Of a DNA stretch of 34,185 nt, positions 1 through 7,253 are shown piece by piece (the first letter of the stretch is position 1; every line of letters begins with the position of its first letter). The notes under the pieces were generated by a model. The model was not told where the DNA came from, did not search any database, and saw only the letters and a list, made by a program, of their open reading frames with translations. Made by a program: the position numbers and the translations under genes. This stretch comes from Clostridiaceae bacterium (GTDB lineage Bacteria; Bacillota; Clostridia; Saccharofermentanales; Fastidiosipilaceae), in contig JAAZIX010000060.1 in assembly GCA_012800655.1 (NCBI GenBank), forward strand, positions 1 to 34,185, in the 5' to 3' direction.

Positions 1-1
1 C

Positions 2-499
2 TTTAATTTTTGGCTCAAAGTATGGGGCATATCGATTCCGATCGGCTTTGTCTTATCATACTTCTACCACCGCATTCCCCGTGTTCTTCGCCCGCTGATT
101 CTGGTGCTTCTTGGAATGCGGACTTTATTGTCGATGGTTCTGGTTTGGTCGTATGTTACGCCGTTGTTGAAGTTTAAGCTTAATGAGATCAGCGACTGGG
201 CAATGCGCTTGATTGACGGCCCGATAGTCGAGACTATTAATCAGTATACGGATCGTCTCCATTTGCGCGGGATGATTCTGGCAGGCGGTGTGATTGTACT
301 CCGGAGCTTTGGTTATTTCTTGCTGGGAACGCTGGTGATTGTTCTGGTACCGATTATATACTTTAAGCTCTACCGCTTAATCCAACGGACATTCGATGCC
401 GTGGTTTTAGCCGGAATAAACATTGCCTTCAAATATTCTCGCCGTCGCAGCAAAAAAGAAAGTCGGGTTGATTTGTCCGAAGAGGAGACAGTTATATGA
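2..499 (+). CDS. 3' end of an unknown multi-pass membrane protein
   Basis: The reading frame is open from the first complete codon of the window (position 2) to TGA at 497-499, so the true start lies upstream. The visible 165 residues contain about four hydrophobic stretches, including one rich in I/P/G/F near the start, LRPLILVLLG, a GMILAGGVIVLRS segment and GTLVIVLVPIIYF. They end in a basic-then-acidic cytoplasmic tail (RRRSKKE, then DLSEEE). I recognise no family. The stop overlaps the start of the next gene as ATGA, so the two are probably translationally coupled and may work together in the membrane. An internal GTG at 104 is in frame but has no convincing ribosome binding site, and the coding sequence clearly continues upstream of it. 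Confidence 0.7.
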   Translation, partial: FNFWLKVWGISIPIGFVLSYFYHRIPRVLRPLILVLLGMRTLLSMVLVWSYVTPLLKFKLNEISDWAMRLIDGPIVETINQYTDRLHLRGMILAGGVIVLRSFGYFLLGTLVIVLVPIIYFKLYRLIQRTFDAVVLAGINIAFKYSRRRSKKESRVDLSEEETVI

Positions 500-786
500 G
501 CTCTGCCGATGAACAGAAACACTTGGCCGAACGATACGCTTTTCTGAAAAGGTTGAAATGGCTGTCTCTGGGCGCAAGCATCTGCGGCCTGGCTTTGTTG
601 ATTTTTGTCATTGTCGGACTTCTGCCTCGAGATGGAAGGCCGGGACCGCCGCCCTGGTTTCTGATTGTCGGTGCCGTTGCCGGTACTTTGATTGTTGCTT
701 TTGCACTCAATACTTTGATTGTGGTTCGTCGCCAGCTTAGGCATATCGAGAAACGTGAGTCCGACCTGCCCGAGCCACCGGCTTAG
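496..786 (+). CDS. Small two-TM membrane protein, unknown function
   Basis: This is a 96-residue protein starting at the ATG inside an ATGA overlap with the upstream membrane protein gene. The N-terminus is hydrophilic (about 24 residues). Two transmembrane segments follow, roughly residues 25-43 (SLGASICGLALLIFVIVGLL) and 54-74 (FLIVGAVAGTLIVAFALNTLIV), joined by a short Pro/Gly-rich loop (RDGRPGPPPW). The C-terminal tail is charged. I do not recognise the family. The overlap implies co-translation with its neighbour, and it is the last gene of that transcript because a separate promoter precedes the next gene. The composition is normal for a real gene, but no function can be given. Confidence 0.6.
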   Translation: MSSADEQKHLAERYAFLKRLKWLSLGASICGLALLIFVIVGLLPRDGRPGPPPWFLIVGAVAGTLIVAFALNTLIVVRRQLRHIEKRESDLPEPPA

Positions 787-855
787 TTTTGTCACAAATA
801 TTTCACATTTTTTTACTTTTTCGTTCTAATTATGACTCAACTTTTTGGAGTGAAT

Positions 856-864
856 TGTTATAAT
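856..864 (+). promoter_or_regulatory. Extended -10 promoter of the htrA-like gene
   Basis: TGTTATAAT is a perfect extended -10 (TGnTATAAT) about 35 nt before the ATG at 899. No good -35 hexamer stands 17 nt upstream, which is typical of extended -10 promoters. The expected transcription start is near 871, leaving a short leader that carries AGGAGGT at 886-892. Confidence 0.6.
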
Positions 865-898
865 GATAAGAATGGAATAGAAATTAGGAGGTAAGTTT

Positions 899-2332
899 AT
901 GATTGATATTTCCTGTAAAGTAATGCTAAATGCCGATCGGGGAGGCGGAGATCAAGGCTCCGGTGCCGATTTTCAAAAAAATAATCCCGAGGACTCCTTT
1001 TATCAGGTGTCGCCGGCATATAGGGTCGAAAACATCTACCCCACGGGTCAACCGAGAGGACAGGAGCAAGCGCCGAGGCAGGAACCGCAATATGATCCTA
1101 ATGCCTATCGCTACCAGACGACTTTTCAGCAGCCTTATTACCAGCCTTATCAACAGACACCCATTGAACCGAAAAAAAAGAAGATGTCAACCGGTCTTAA
1201 GGTAGGCATTTCACTTTTGTTGGTATTGTTTTTGGCGGCCGGCGGGGTTATCGGCGCTCTGATCGGTCTCGGTATCCGTAGCGGTGAACCTGGAACCACT
1301 CCGACCCCCATGCCCACGACACGGCCGGAACCGACCAAGCCGCCCATAGTCTCTCCGGGGGAGCCCAATCGTCCCGAGGGCACATTAACACCGCGTGAAG
1401 TGGCAACATTGGCGGTTCCATCCGTGGTGGCAATAAATACAACTCAAAGTACAGTCAATTTTTTCGGACAAGCCATGGAGACGATGGGGGCCGGATCAGG
1501 AGTTTTGATTCGAAAAGACGGGTATATTGCGACGAATAATCATGTTGTGGCCGGATCGAGCAAAATAAAAGTTCGCCTTTTCGACGGACGTGAGTTTGAG
1601 GCCAAGCTGGTCGGTCGTGACCCGGATCATGATTTGGCAGTCATAAAAATAGATTCCGAGACCGATTTACCTTTTGTCGAGATGGCGGATTCGGATACAG
1701 TTCAGGTTGGTGATATGGCAATAGCCATCGGCAACCCGTTAGGGGAGTTAGAAGGAACGTTGACGGTGGGATACATCAGTGCTTTGCATCGTACAATAAC
1801 GGTTACCGATGCCAGCGGCCGCGACCCTTTGACACTCTTCGACATGATTCAAACCGATGCGGCGATTAATGCCGGAAATTCCGGCGGTGCGTTGATGAAT
1901 GACCGCGGGCAACTGATTGGGATAAATTCCGCCAAAAACACCGGGGAAGGCGTGGAAGGAATCGGCTTCGCTATTCCGACAAATGTGGTTGAACCGATCG
2001 TTACGATGTTGGTCGAGCAGGGGTATATTTCCGGCCGTCCGAGTCTCGGCGTGTACGGTCAGACGGTTCCATCCGATATTGTGGAAAAATATGCCATGCC
2101 GCAGGGCTTCGTGATTTCCGAAGTGGTGCCCGGCGGAGCGGCGGAGAAAGCGGGAATGCAGAGAGGCGATATCATCATCGAATTCGACGGAGTCAAAATA
2201 AAACAGACCTCCGACCTAATGGCAGCACGCGCCAAGCGTAAGGCCGGTGACGAAGTTAAGGTTGTGGTATGGCGAACCGGTCAGGAAGTCACCCTAACAT
2301 TAGTGTTGGATGAACAAAAAGTAGATCAGTGA
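899..2332 (+). CDS. htrA: HtrA/DegP-like membrane-anchored serine protease with PDZ domain
   Basis: This 477-residue protein is a quality-control protease that degrades misfolded envelope proteins. It starts at ATG 899, behind a strong AGGAGGT with 6 nt spacing. Residues 1-97 form a hydrophilic cytoplasmic region rich in Tyr, Gln and Pro. Residues 102-126 form one transmembrane segment, followed by a Pro/Thr linker to about residue 160. The trypsin-like domain carries the full catalytic triad: His215 in TNNHVVAG, Asp245 in DHDLAVIK and Ser328 in GNSGGAL. A PDZ domain covers about residues 375-470 (GFVISEVVPGGAAEKAGM). The domain order matches the Firmicutes HtrA/YkdA type, with the protease outside the membrane. 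It is monocistronic, with its own extended -10 promoter and a strong terminator. The family is certain; the choice among htrA paralogue names is not. Confidence 0.93.
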   Translation: MIDISCKVMLNADRGGGDQGSGADFQKNNPEDSFYQVSPAYRVENIYPTGQPRGQEQAPRQEPQYDPNAYRYQTTFQQPYYQPYQQTPIEPKKKKMSTGLKVGISLLLVLFLAAGGVIGALIGLGIRSGEPGTTPTPMPTTRPEPTKPPIVSPGEPNRPEGTLTPREVATLAVPSVVAINTTQSTVNFFGQAMETMGAGSGVLIRKDGYIATNNHVVAGSSKIKVRLFDGREFEAKLVGRDPDHDLAVIKIDSETDLPFVEMADSDTVQVGDMAIAIGNPLGELEGTLTVGYISALHRTITVTDASGRDPLTLFDMIQTDAAINAGNSGGALMNDRGQLIGINSAKNTGEGVEGIGFAIPTNVVEPIVTMLVEQGYISGRPSLGVYGQTVPSDIVEKYAMPQGFVISEVVPGGAAEKAGMQRGDIIIEFDGVKIKQTSDLMAARAKRKAGDEVKVVVWRTGQEVTLTLVLDEQKVDQ

Positions 2333-2372
2333 CGGAAATGTCCGGAATACAGATTGAGGCGATAACAGACAG

Positions 2373-2399
2373 AGTGCCGCGGAAATAATCCGCGGCACT
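2373..2399 (+). terminator. Intrinsic terminator of the htrA-like gene
   Basis: A perfect 11-bp stem (AGTGCCGCGGA, loop AATAA, TCCGCGGCACT) is followed on the plus strand by TTTACGTTTTTAG, a T-rich tract. It lies between the convergent htrA-like gene and glnS. On the minus strand the stem is followed by CTGTCTGTTATC, which is poor in T, so it probably terminates only the plus-strand gene efficiently. Confidence 0.85.
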
Positions 2400-2425
2400 T
2401 TACGTTTTTAGTATTTTTCGTATTT

Positions 2426-4177
2426 CTATGTCGTCGGTAATTTAAAGCTGTCTCGTAGGGAAACTGTGCGGTTGAAGACGATATGATCCGGACAGGAATC
2501 ACGATTGTCATGGCAGAAGTAACCGAGCCGCAAGAACTGATAGCGTTTACCGTAGTCGGGCTCGGCCAACGAGGCTTCTAATTTTGCATTTGTACGGACA
2601 GTAAGTGAATCCGGGTTGAGATAATCCTCCGGCGCACCCGGAGCGTTGTCCGGACTTTCAACAGTAAACAAATTGTCGTATAGGCGAACCTCGGCATCGA
2701 CAGCAGTGTTTTGATCTACCCAGTGAATGGTACCGCGGATTCGCCGACCGTCAGGTGCGGCACCGCCGCGTGAGGCCGGCTCATATTCGGCTAAAACACG
2801 GGCAACATTGCCGAAGTCATCGGTCTCATAACCTGTACAACGGATGATATAAGCGTGCTTGAGACGTACCTCGTTGCCGGGATACAACCGGAAATATTTT
2901 GGGATAGGCTTGATCATAAAATCATCCCGTTCAATCCAGAGGCGACCGGAGAAGGACAGATCACGTTCGCCGGCATCAGCGTCTTCCGGATTATTTTCGG
3001 CCGGCAGAATTTCCGTCTTATCCGCCGGATAATTGGTTATCAGCAGTTCAATCGGATCCAAAACAGCCATGACGCGCTGAGCGTGAGCGTTTAAATCTTC
3101 GCGTAGGCAGTGTTCCAGCAGACGATAGTCAACAGTGCTGTTTACCTTGGAAACACCGATGCGATTGCAGAAGTCGCGGATCGAATACGGCGTGAATCCG
3201 CGTCGTCTCAAGCCGCTGATTGTCGGCAGTCGCGGATCATCCCAACCGGAAACCGAGCCGTTCTCAACCAGGATCCTCAATTTGCGTTTGCTCATGACGG
3301 TATTGGTCAGATTCAGGCGGGCAAACTCGATCTGGCGTGGTTGATGGGGCACGGGACAATTCTCGATAAACCAATCATATAGCGGGCGATGATCTTCAAA
3401 CTCAAGGGAACAAAGCGAGTGAGTTATTGCTTCGAAAGCATCCTCCAGCGGATGGGCAAAGTCGTACATCGGGTAGATGCACCAGTCATTACCGGTGCGA
3501 TGGTGAGTTGCTCGGGCAATACGGTAGATGACCGGATCCCGCATATTCATATTGCCGGAAGCCATATCGATTTTGGCACGCAGGGTACGGGCGCCATCGG
3601 GAAATTCGCCGGCACGCATGCGACGGAACAGGTCCAGATTCTCTTCAATGCTGCGATTGCGCCACGGGCTCTCGGTGCCGGGTTCGGTGAGAGTACCGCG
3701 CGATTCGCGCATTTCCTCGGCGGACTGATCGCAGACGAAAGCCAGACCGTTTAGAACCAAATGTTCGGCGCACTCATACATTCTCTCAAAATAGTCCGAC
3801 GCATAGTAGAAGCGATCTTCCCAATCGAAGCCGAGCCAACGCACATCCTCGCAAATCGAGGTAATATACTCTATATCCTCGCGGACGGGGTTAGTGTCAT
3901 CCATGCGGAGATTGCAGATGCCGTCGTACTTGAGTGCGGTTCCGAAGTCGATAGCTATGGCCTTGGCATGTCCGATATGAAGGTAGCCGTTCGGCTCGGG
4001 AGGGAAGCGGGTATGAACTGTCTTACCGTAACAGCGTCCTCCCGGAGCCAACTCTTCGTCGATAATGTCATCAATGAAGTTGCGAACGGTAAATTCATCC
4101 GCGGTGGCAGGCTGAAAATCGGGAGGCGGAGGCATCAGACCGGGACAATTATCGTCAGTTATAATGACTACTTCCAT
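2426..4177 (-). CDS. glnS: Glutaminyl-tRNA synthetase
   Basis: This is a class I aminoacyl-tRNA synthetase that charges tRNA-Gln with glutamine in the cytoplasm. The protein is 583 residues. Near the N-terminus is PPEPNGYLHIGHAKA, which contains the HIGH signature. LRMDDTNP and the MSKRKL version of KMSKS follow. The C-terminal third has the two beta-barrel anticodon-binding domains seen in GlnRS (RLKHAYIIRC, VDQNTAVDAEVRLYDNLF). I chose ATG 4177 over an upstream in-frame codon at 4231 because AAGGAG stands 6 nt before it on the minus strand. That start lies inside the 3' end of gltX (23-nt overlap), so translation is probably coupled to gltX. Many Firmicutes lack GlnRS and make Gln-tRNA through GatCAB, which makes this gene notable here. 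Confidence 0.95.
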   Translation of the reverse strand: MEVVIITDDNCPGLMPPPPDFQPATADEFTVRNFIDDIIDEELAPGGRCYGKTVHTRFPPEPNGYLHIGHAKAIAIDFGTALKYDGICNLRMDDTNPVREDIEYITSICEDVRWLGFDWEDRFYYASDYFERMYECAEHLVLNGLAFVCDQSAEEMRESRGTLTEPGTESPWRNRSIEENLDLFRRMRAGEFPDGARTLRAKIDMASGNMNMRDPVIYRIARATHHRTGNDWCIYPMYDFAHPLEDAFEAITHSLCSLEFEDHRPLYDWFIENCPVPHQPRQIEFARLNLTNTVMSKRKLRILVENGSVSGWDDPRLPTISGLRRRGFTPYSIRDFCNRIGVSKVNSTVDYRLLEHCLREDLNAHAQRVMAVLDPIELLITNYPADKTEILPAENNPEDADAGERDLSFSGRLWIERDDFMIKPIPKYFRLYPGNEVRLKHAYIIRCTGYETDDFGNVARVLAEYEPASRGGAAPDGRRIRGTIHWVDQNTAVDAEVRLYDNLFTVESPDNAPGAPEDYLNPDSLTVRTNAKLEASLAEPDYGKRYQFLRLGYFCHDNRDSCPDHIVFNRTVSLRDSFKLPTT

Positions 4178-5660
4178 CTTTTTCTCCTTCGGTATTACGG
4201 GCGGTGCGCAGGTTAATTGTTGCGGAATCAATACGTCGCAGGCTTTCCTCGCGTCCTAAAAGTGCCATGATTTCTACAGCACCGCCGGGTGTAACTTGTG
4301 TATTTGTGCAGGCAATGCGGCAGGGCCACATTACCTGTCCGTTTTTGATCTCATTCCTTCGGGCAAAGTCGGTCAGAAAAGCGTATATTCCTCCGGTACT
4401 CCAGTCGTCCAATACGGCGAGCGACGGACGGAGACGCTCGAGAATATCCAGTGATTGCTCCGGGGAGGTTTTCATCTTTTTATGGAAATAAAGCTCCGTA
4501 TCATGCGGGGGCAATTCCCGGAGAAAGGCCAGGCCGGTGCCTGCGTCGGTCAAACGCTCTAGGCGGGCACGAAGCATTTCACTGATGATCTCTAAATCCC
4601 AGGGAGCGTCGTCATAAGGGCGCTTAAGACCTATTGAAGCATCGATATAGGGGCGCAACGTTTCGCGCAGATCCTCGTGACTCATTGCCTTGATATAGGT
4701 GCTGTTGAACCAGTTCAACTTATCGTAGTCAAACACGGCCGGCGCTTTATTAATCCCGGAAATGGTAAAACTGCGCTCCAAATCGCTCAGAGAGAAAATC
4801 TCCCGCTCGTCGCCGGGCGACCACCCCAACAGAGCCAAATAATTTATGATAGCCTCGGGCAGATAGCCCTCCTCAACAAGATCCTGAAAACCGGTCGCGC
4901 CGTGACGCTTGGATAGTTTCAGACGATCCGAACCAAGAATCAGTGGGAGGTGAATATAGACGGGCGATTCAAAGCCGAAAGCCTCGTAAAGCAACTGATA
5001 TTTGGGTGTGGAGGAGAGATATTCGCTACCTCTGACGACATGGGTAATTTTCATAGTATGGTCGTCGATAACATTGGCAAAGTTGTAGGTCGGGAAGCCG
5101 TCCGACTTAATCAAGATCTGATCTTCCAATTCCGTATTGCTGACCTCGATATATCCGAAGACCTCATCGGTGAAGCCGGTAACCCCCGAAGTCGGCATTT
5201 TTTGACGAATGACCCAGGATTCGCCGGCGGCAACCCGACGTCGCGCTTCCTCGGGCGGGATATCACGGCAGTGGCGGTCATATCCGAGCTGATCGGAGTC
5301 GCGTAAACTGCGAAGTCGCTCCTGGCTGCAAAAGCAATAGTAGGCATGACCGGCCTCAACCAGTTGCTCGGCGTAAGGGAGATACAGTTCAAGACGTTCG
5401 CTTTGTATGTACGGACCGTAAGCGCCGCCGATATCGGGACCTTCGTCGTGGCGGAGTCCGACTGTCTCAAGGGTTTGATAAATTATTTCCAGGCTTCCCT
5501 CGACGATACGTTCCTGATCGGTATCCTCGATGCGTAGAATGAAATCGCCGCCCTGGGATTTGGCGACCAAATACTCGAAAATCGCCGTGCGGAGATTGCC
5601 CACATGCATATAGCCGGTGGGGCTGGGCGCAAAACGGGTACGTACTCGTCTGTCAGTCAT
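4155..5660 (-). CDS. gltX: Glutamyl-tRNA synthetase
   Basis: This is a class I synthetase that charges tRNA-Glu; 501 residues is normal for the family. The N-terminus RTRFAPSPTGYMHVGNLRTA is the GluRS form of the HIGH region. LRIEDTDQER follows, then a zinc-finger-like set of cysteines (CFCS ... YDRHC), ALLGWSPGDE, and the KLSKR form of KMSKS. The anticodon-binding region lies in the last third. The start at 5660 has GAAAGGAAA a few nt upstream on the minus strand. The 3' end overlaps glnS by 23 nt, so the two synthetases are made together. Because a GlnRS is present, this GluRS is expected to be discriminating (Glu only), but that cannot be read from the sequence alone. Confidence 0.96.
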   Translation of the reverse strand: MTDRRVRTRFAPSPTGYMHVGNLRTAIFEYLVAKSQGGDFILRIEDTDQERIVEGSLEIIYQTLETVGLRHDEGPDIGGAYGPYIQSERLELYLPYAEQLVEAGHAYYCFCSQERLRSLRDSDQLGYDRHCRDIPPEEARRRVAAGESWVIRQKMPTSGVTGFTDEVFGYIEVSNTELEDQILIKSDGFPTYNFANVIDDHTMKITHVVRGSEYLSSTPKYQLLYEAFGFESPVYIHLPLILGSDRLKLSKRHGATGFQDLVEEGYLPEAIINYLALLGWSPGDEREIFSLSDLERSFTISGINKAPAVFDYDKLNWFNSTYIKAMSHEDLRETLRPYIDASIGLKRPYDDAPWDLEIISEMLRARLERLTDAGTGLAFLRELPPHDTELYFHKKMKTSPEQSLDILERLRPSLAVLDDWSTGGIYAFLTDFARRNEIKNGQVMWPCRIACTNTQVTPGGAVEIMALLGREESLRRIDSATINLRTARNTEGEKDGSSHYN

Positions 5661-5708
5661 TTGCTTTCCTTTCCGTCAATCATAAAGCCGGAAAAAGTTT
5701 TTTTCGGG

Positions 5709-5732
5709 CTAAGATTCAACTATGAATCTTAG
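5709..5732. promoter_or_regulatory. Perfect palindrome over the gltX -10 region (candidate operator)
   Basis: CTAAGATTCA, a 4-nt spacer and TGAATCTTAG form a 10-bp perfect inverted repeat. One arm contains the -10 hexamer (TAAGAT on the minus strand) and the other lies near the expected transcription start of gltX. A repressor dimer binding here would block the promoter. As RNA it would be an A/U-rich hairpin with no U-run, so a terminator is unlikely. I recognise no regulator consensus. Confidence 0.5.
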
Positions 5733-5754
5733 CATATAAGGGTATGTTTGTAAA
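5726..5754 (-). promoter_or_regulatory. Sigma-A promoter of gltX-glnS
   Basis: On the minus strand the -35 TTTACA (5749-5754), a 17-bp spacer and the -10 TAAGAT (5726-5731) line up, with a TG one base before the -10 (extended form TGCTAAGAT). The transcription start would be near 5719, giving a leader of about 59 nt before the ATG at 5660. No T-box antiterminator motif was seen in that leader. Confidence 0.6.
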
Positions 5755-5776
5755 TTTACGCCCCATCATCTAGAAT
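5748..5776 (+). promoter_or_regulatory. Divergent sigma-A promoter of the DUF5685/J-protein cluster
   Basis: TTGTAA (5748-5753), a 17-bp spacer and TAGAAT (5771-5776) form a plausible sigma-A promoter pointing right. Its -35 overlaps the -35 of the leftward gltX promoter. The ribosome binding site GAGGAAA (about 5799-5805) and GTG 5813 follow. Confidence 0.45.
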
Positions 5777-5812
5777 TGTGCCGATGTTGTACGATAATGA
5801 GGAAATTAAATA

Positions 5813-6700
5813 GTGTTCGGCTACGTGCGTCCCTGGAAACTCGAGCTGCCGACCTATGAACTTGCGCGGTATCGGTCGGTGTACTGCCGCCTCTGCAAAA
5901 CCCTGGGCGAGCAATACGGACAGCTGTTGCGTCCGGCGGTAACATACGAACTGACCTTTTTCATGCTTTTTTTGGGCGGACTGCTCGACGATGAGCGCCT
6001 CGATGACGGGGAGGCGGAGCGTTGCGTTCTGCACCCGATAAAAAAACATCCGATCGCCGCCCGTCATCCTCTTTATGATCTCGGAGCCGACCTGAGTATT
6101 CTGCTTTTGGGCGCAAAGGTGAAGGACGATATCGCCGATGGCGATCACCGTATACGCAGTGCGCTTTTGAGCCGTCTTTTCAAGAGGCCGTTAAAGAAGG
6201 CCGAAGCGAGGCAAGTGCTTTCGGCTCAGGGAACCGCCCGTATTTTGACAGAGCTCGATGCGATCGAAAGCCCCGGAAGTTCTCGGACCGTGGAGAGTGG
6301 AGCGGCGCGCAAATTCGCGGAGCTCCTGGAGCTGTACGTAGATGCGGCTTTTGAGCATCTGGCCGATAACGACCTTAATCTGCCGGAAAGTCGAGTTCAG
6401 GCGGCGGCACGATTGCTGGTCGGAGAACTGGGGGAGTGGATATATCTGCTTGACGCTCTGGCCGATCTGGAAGCGGATCGCGAGCGCGGCGAGTACAATG
6501 TCTGGGCCGAATACGGCAGCCGCGATGTGGCTTCGGCCGCGGCGGAGTTAAAACTGACGGGTTTGGAGGCAAGCATTAATCGAACGGCAGCCATCCTGCC
6601 TTGGAAACGACACGCCGTCCTGATGCGTAATATCATTCAACACGGTCTGTCGCAGATGCGTTCCCGGGTCAGTGCCGGTGAAAAACCCTGGCTCGTTTGA
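5813..6700 (+). CDS. DUF5685-like protein, function unknown
   Basis: A 295-residue protein starting at GTG 5813, with GAGGAAA about 9 nt upstream. The N-terminus (MFGYVRPWKLELPTYELARY, then RSVYCRLCKTLGEQYG) matches what I remember of the DUF5685 family of Clostridia, including the CRLC cysteine pair and a later CVLHP motif. The rest is largely helical, with a hydrophobic patch (TYELTFFMLFLGGLL) and the motif GEWIYLLDALADLEAD, which looks like the aspartate-rich helix of an all-alpha enzyme fold, though I cannot name a substrate. It is followed by a J-domain protein gene, an association I recall for this family in related genomes. No signal peptide is present. The biochemical function is unknown. 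Confidence 0.7.
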   Translation: MFGYVRPWKLELPTYELARYRSVYCRLCKTLGEQYGQLLRPAVTYELTFFMLFLGGLLDDERLDDGEAERCVLHPIKKHPIAARHPLYDLGADLSILLLGAKVKDDIADGDHRIRSALLSRLFKRPLKKAEARQVLSAQGTARILTELDAIESPGSSRTVESGAARKFAELLELYVDAAFEHLADNDLNLPESRVQAAARLLVGELGEWIYLLDALADLEADRERGEYNVWAEYGSRDVASAAAELKLTGLEASINRTAAILPWKRHAVLMRNIIQHGLSQMRSRVSAGEKPWLV

Positions 6701-6758
6701 CATTGTGTGAGATAAAGGACAAGAAAACAATCTCTGTGCCCGCTACATAGAATAATTG

Positions 6759-6767
6759 TGATAGAAT
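6759..6767 (+). promoter_or_regulatory. Possible extended -10 promoter of the J-domain gene
   Basis: TGATAGAAT fits TGnTATAAT with one mismatch in the hexamer and lies about 36 nt before ATG 6803. No clear -35 is visible. It may give the J-domain gene its own transcript besides read-through from the gene before it. Confidence 0.35.
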
Positions 6768-6802
6768 AAGCTGAAATTTAGACACGAAGGGATAACCGGA
6801 TA

Positions 6803-7249
6803 ATGAGCAATCCATATGAGGTCTTGGGAGTCAGTCCGAACGCATCGGATGAGGAAGTAAAACGCGCCTACAGAGAGCTGGTGCGCACTTATCATCCGGA
6901 TCAATATACGGACCATCCTCTGGAGGATTTGGCCAAGGAAAAAATGCAGGAGGTCAATGACGCCTACAGCCAGATCCAGGCGGAGCGTTCGGGACAGCGT
7001 TCGCCCTATAACCGAGGTCGCACCGGTCAATCACCTTACGGTACCGGTAGCCCTTATGGTCCGCCTTACGGACAGGGAGCCGCGCCTAACACCAATCAAG
7101 GCGCCGGCCAGCAGCGTCGCGATCCTTTCACCCCCGACTCTCCCTACTACGGCCAAGGTCAAAGCAGCTGTTGCGGTCCTTTAGGAACGCTCTGTCTCTT
7201 GGATTCCTGCTGTGAGTGCATGGGGGGAGATTTGTGCACATGCTGTTAA
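6803..7249 (+). CDS. J-domain protein with cysteine-rich C-terminal tail
   Basis: A 148-residue J-protein, a likely co-chaperone that stimulates an Hsp70 (DnaK). Residues 1-60 are a clear J domain: NPYEVLGVSPNASDEEVKRA and the invariant HPD at residues 31-33. A Gly/Pro/Tyr/Gln-rich linker follows (about residues 68-118). The last 27 residues hold nine cysteines, including CC, CCEC and CTCC around a CMGGD motif. It has neither the zinc-finger nor the C-terminal substrate domains of true DnaJ, which is encoded at 18154. The Cys cluster suggests metal binding, a redox role or membrane association. It sits between the DUF5685-like gene and a membrane protein gene, which suggests a shared pathway. 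AAGGGA lies about 10 nt before the ATG. Confidence 0.8.
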   Translation: MSNPYEVLGVSPNASDEEVKRAYRELVRTYHPDQYTDHPLEDLAKEKMQEVNDAYSQIQAERSGQRSPYNRGRTGQSPYGTGSPYGPPYGQGAAPNTNQGAGQQRRDPFTPDSPYYGQGQSSCCGPLGTLCLLDSCCECMGGDLCTCC

Positions 7250-7253
7250 TAAA

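Noticed and set aside
2855-5537. Several plus-strand ORFs of 60-150 codons opposite glnS and gltX
   Set aside because: They are antisense shadows of two well-supported synthetase genes, have no ribosome binding sites, and their products show no recognisable motif.
5687-5709. Hairpin in the gltX leader (GCC/GGC with GAAAAA/TTTTTC)
   Set aside because: It has a mismatch, is mostly A-U pairs and is not followed by a T-run; regulatory value is doubtful.
5600-5720. A T-box riboswitch upstream of gltX
   Set aside because: The leader from the predicted start site is only about 59 nt and contains neither the AGGGTGG-type T-box nor a terminator hairpin.
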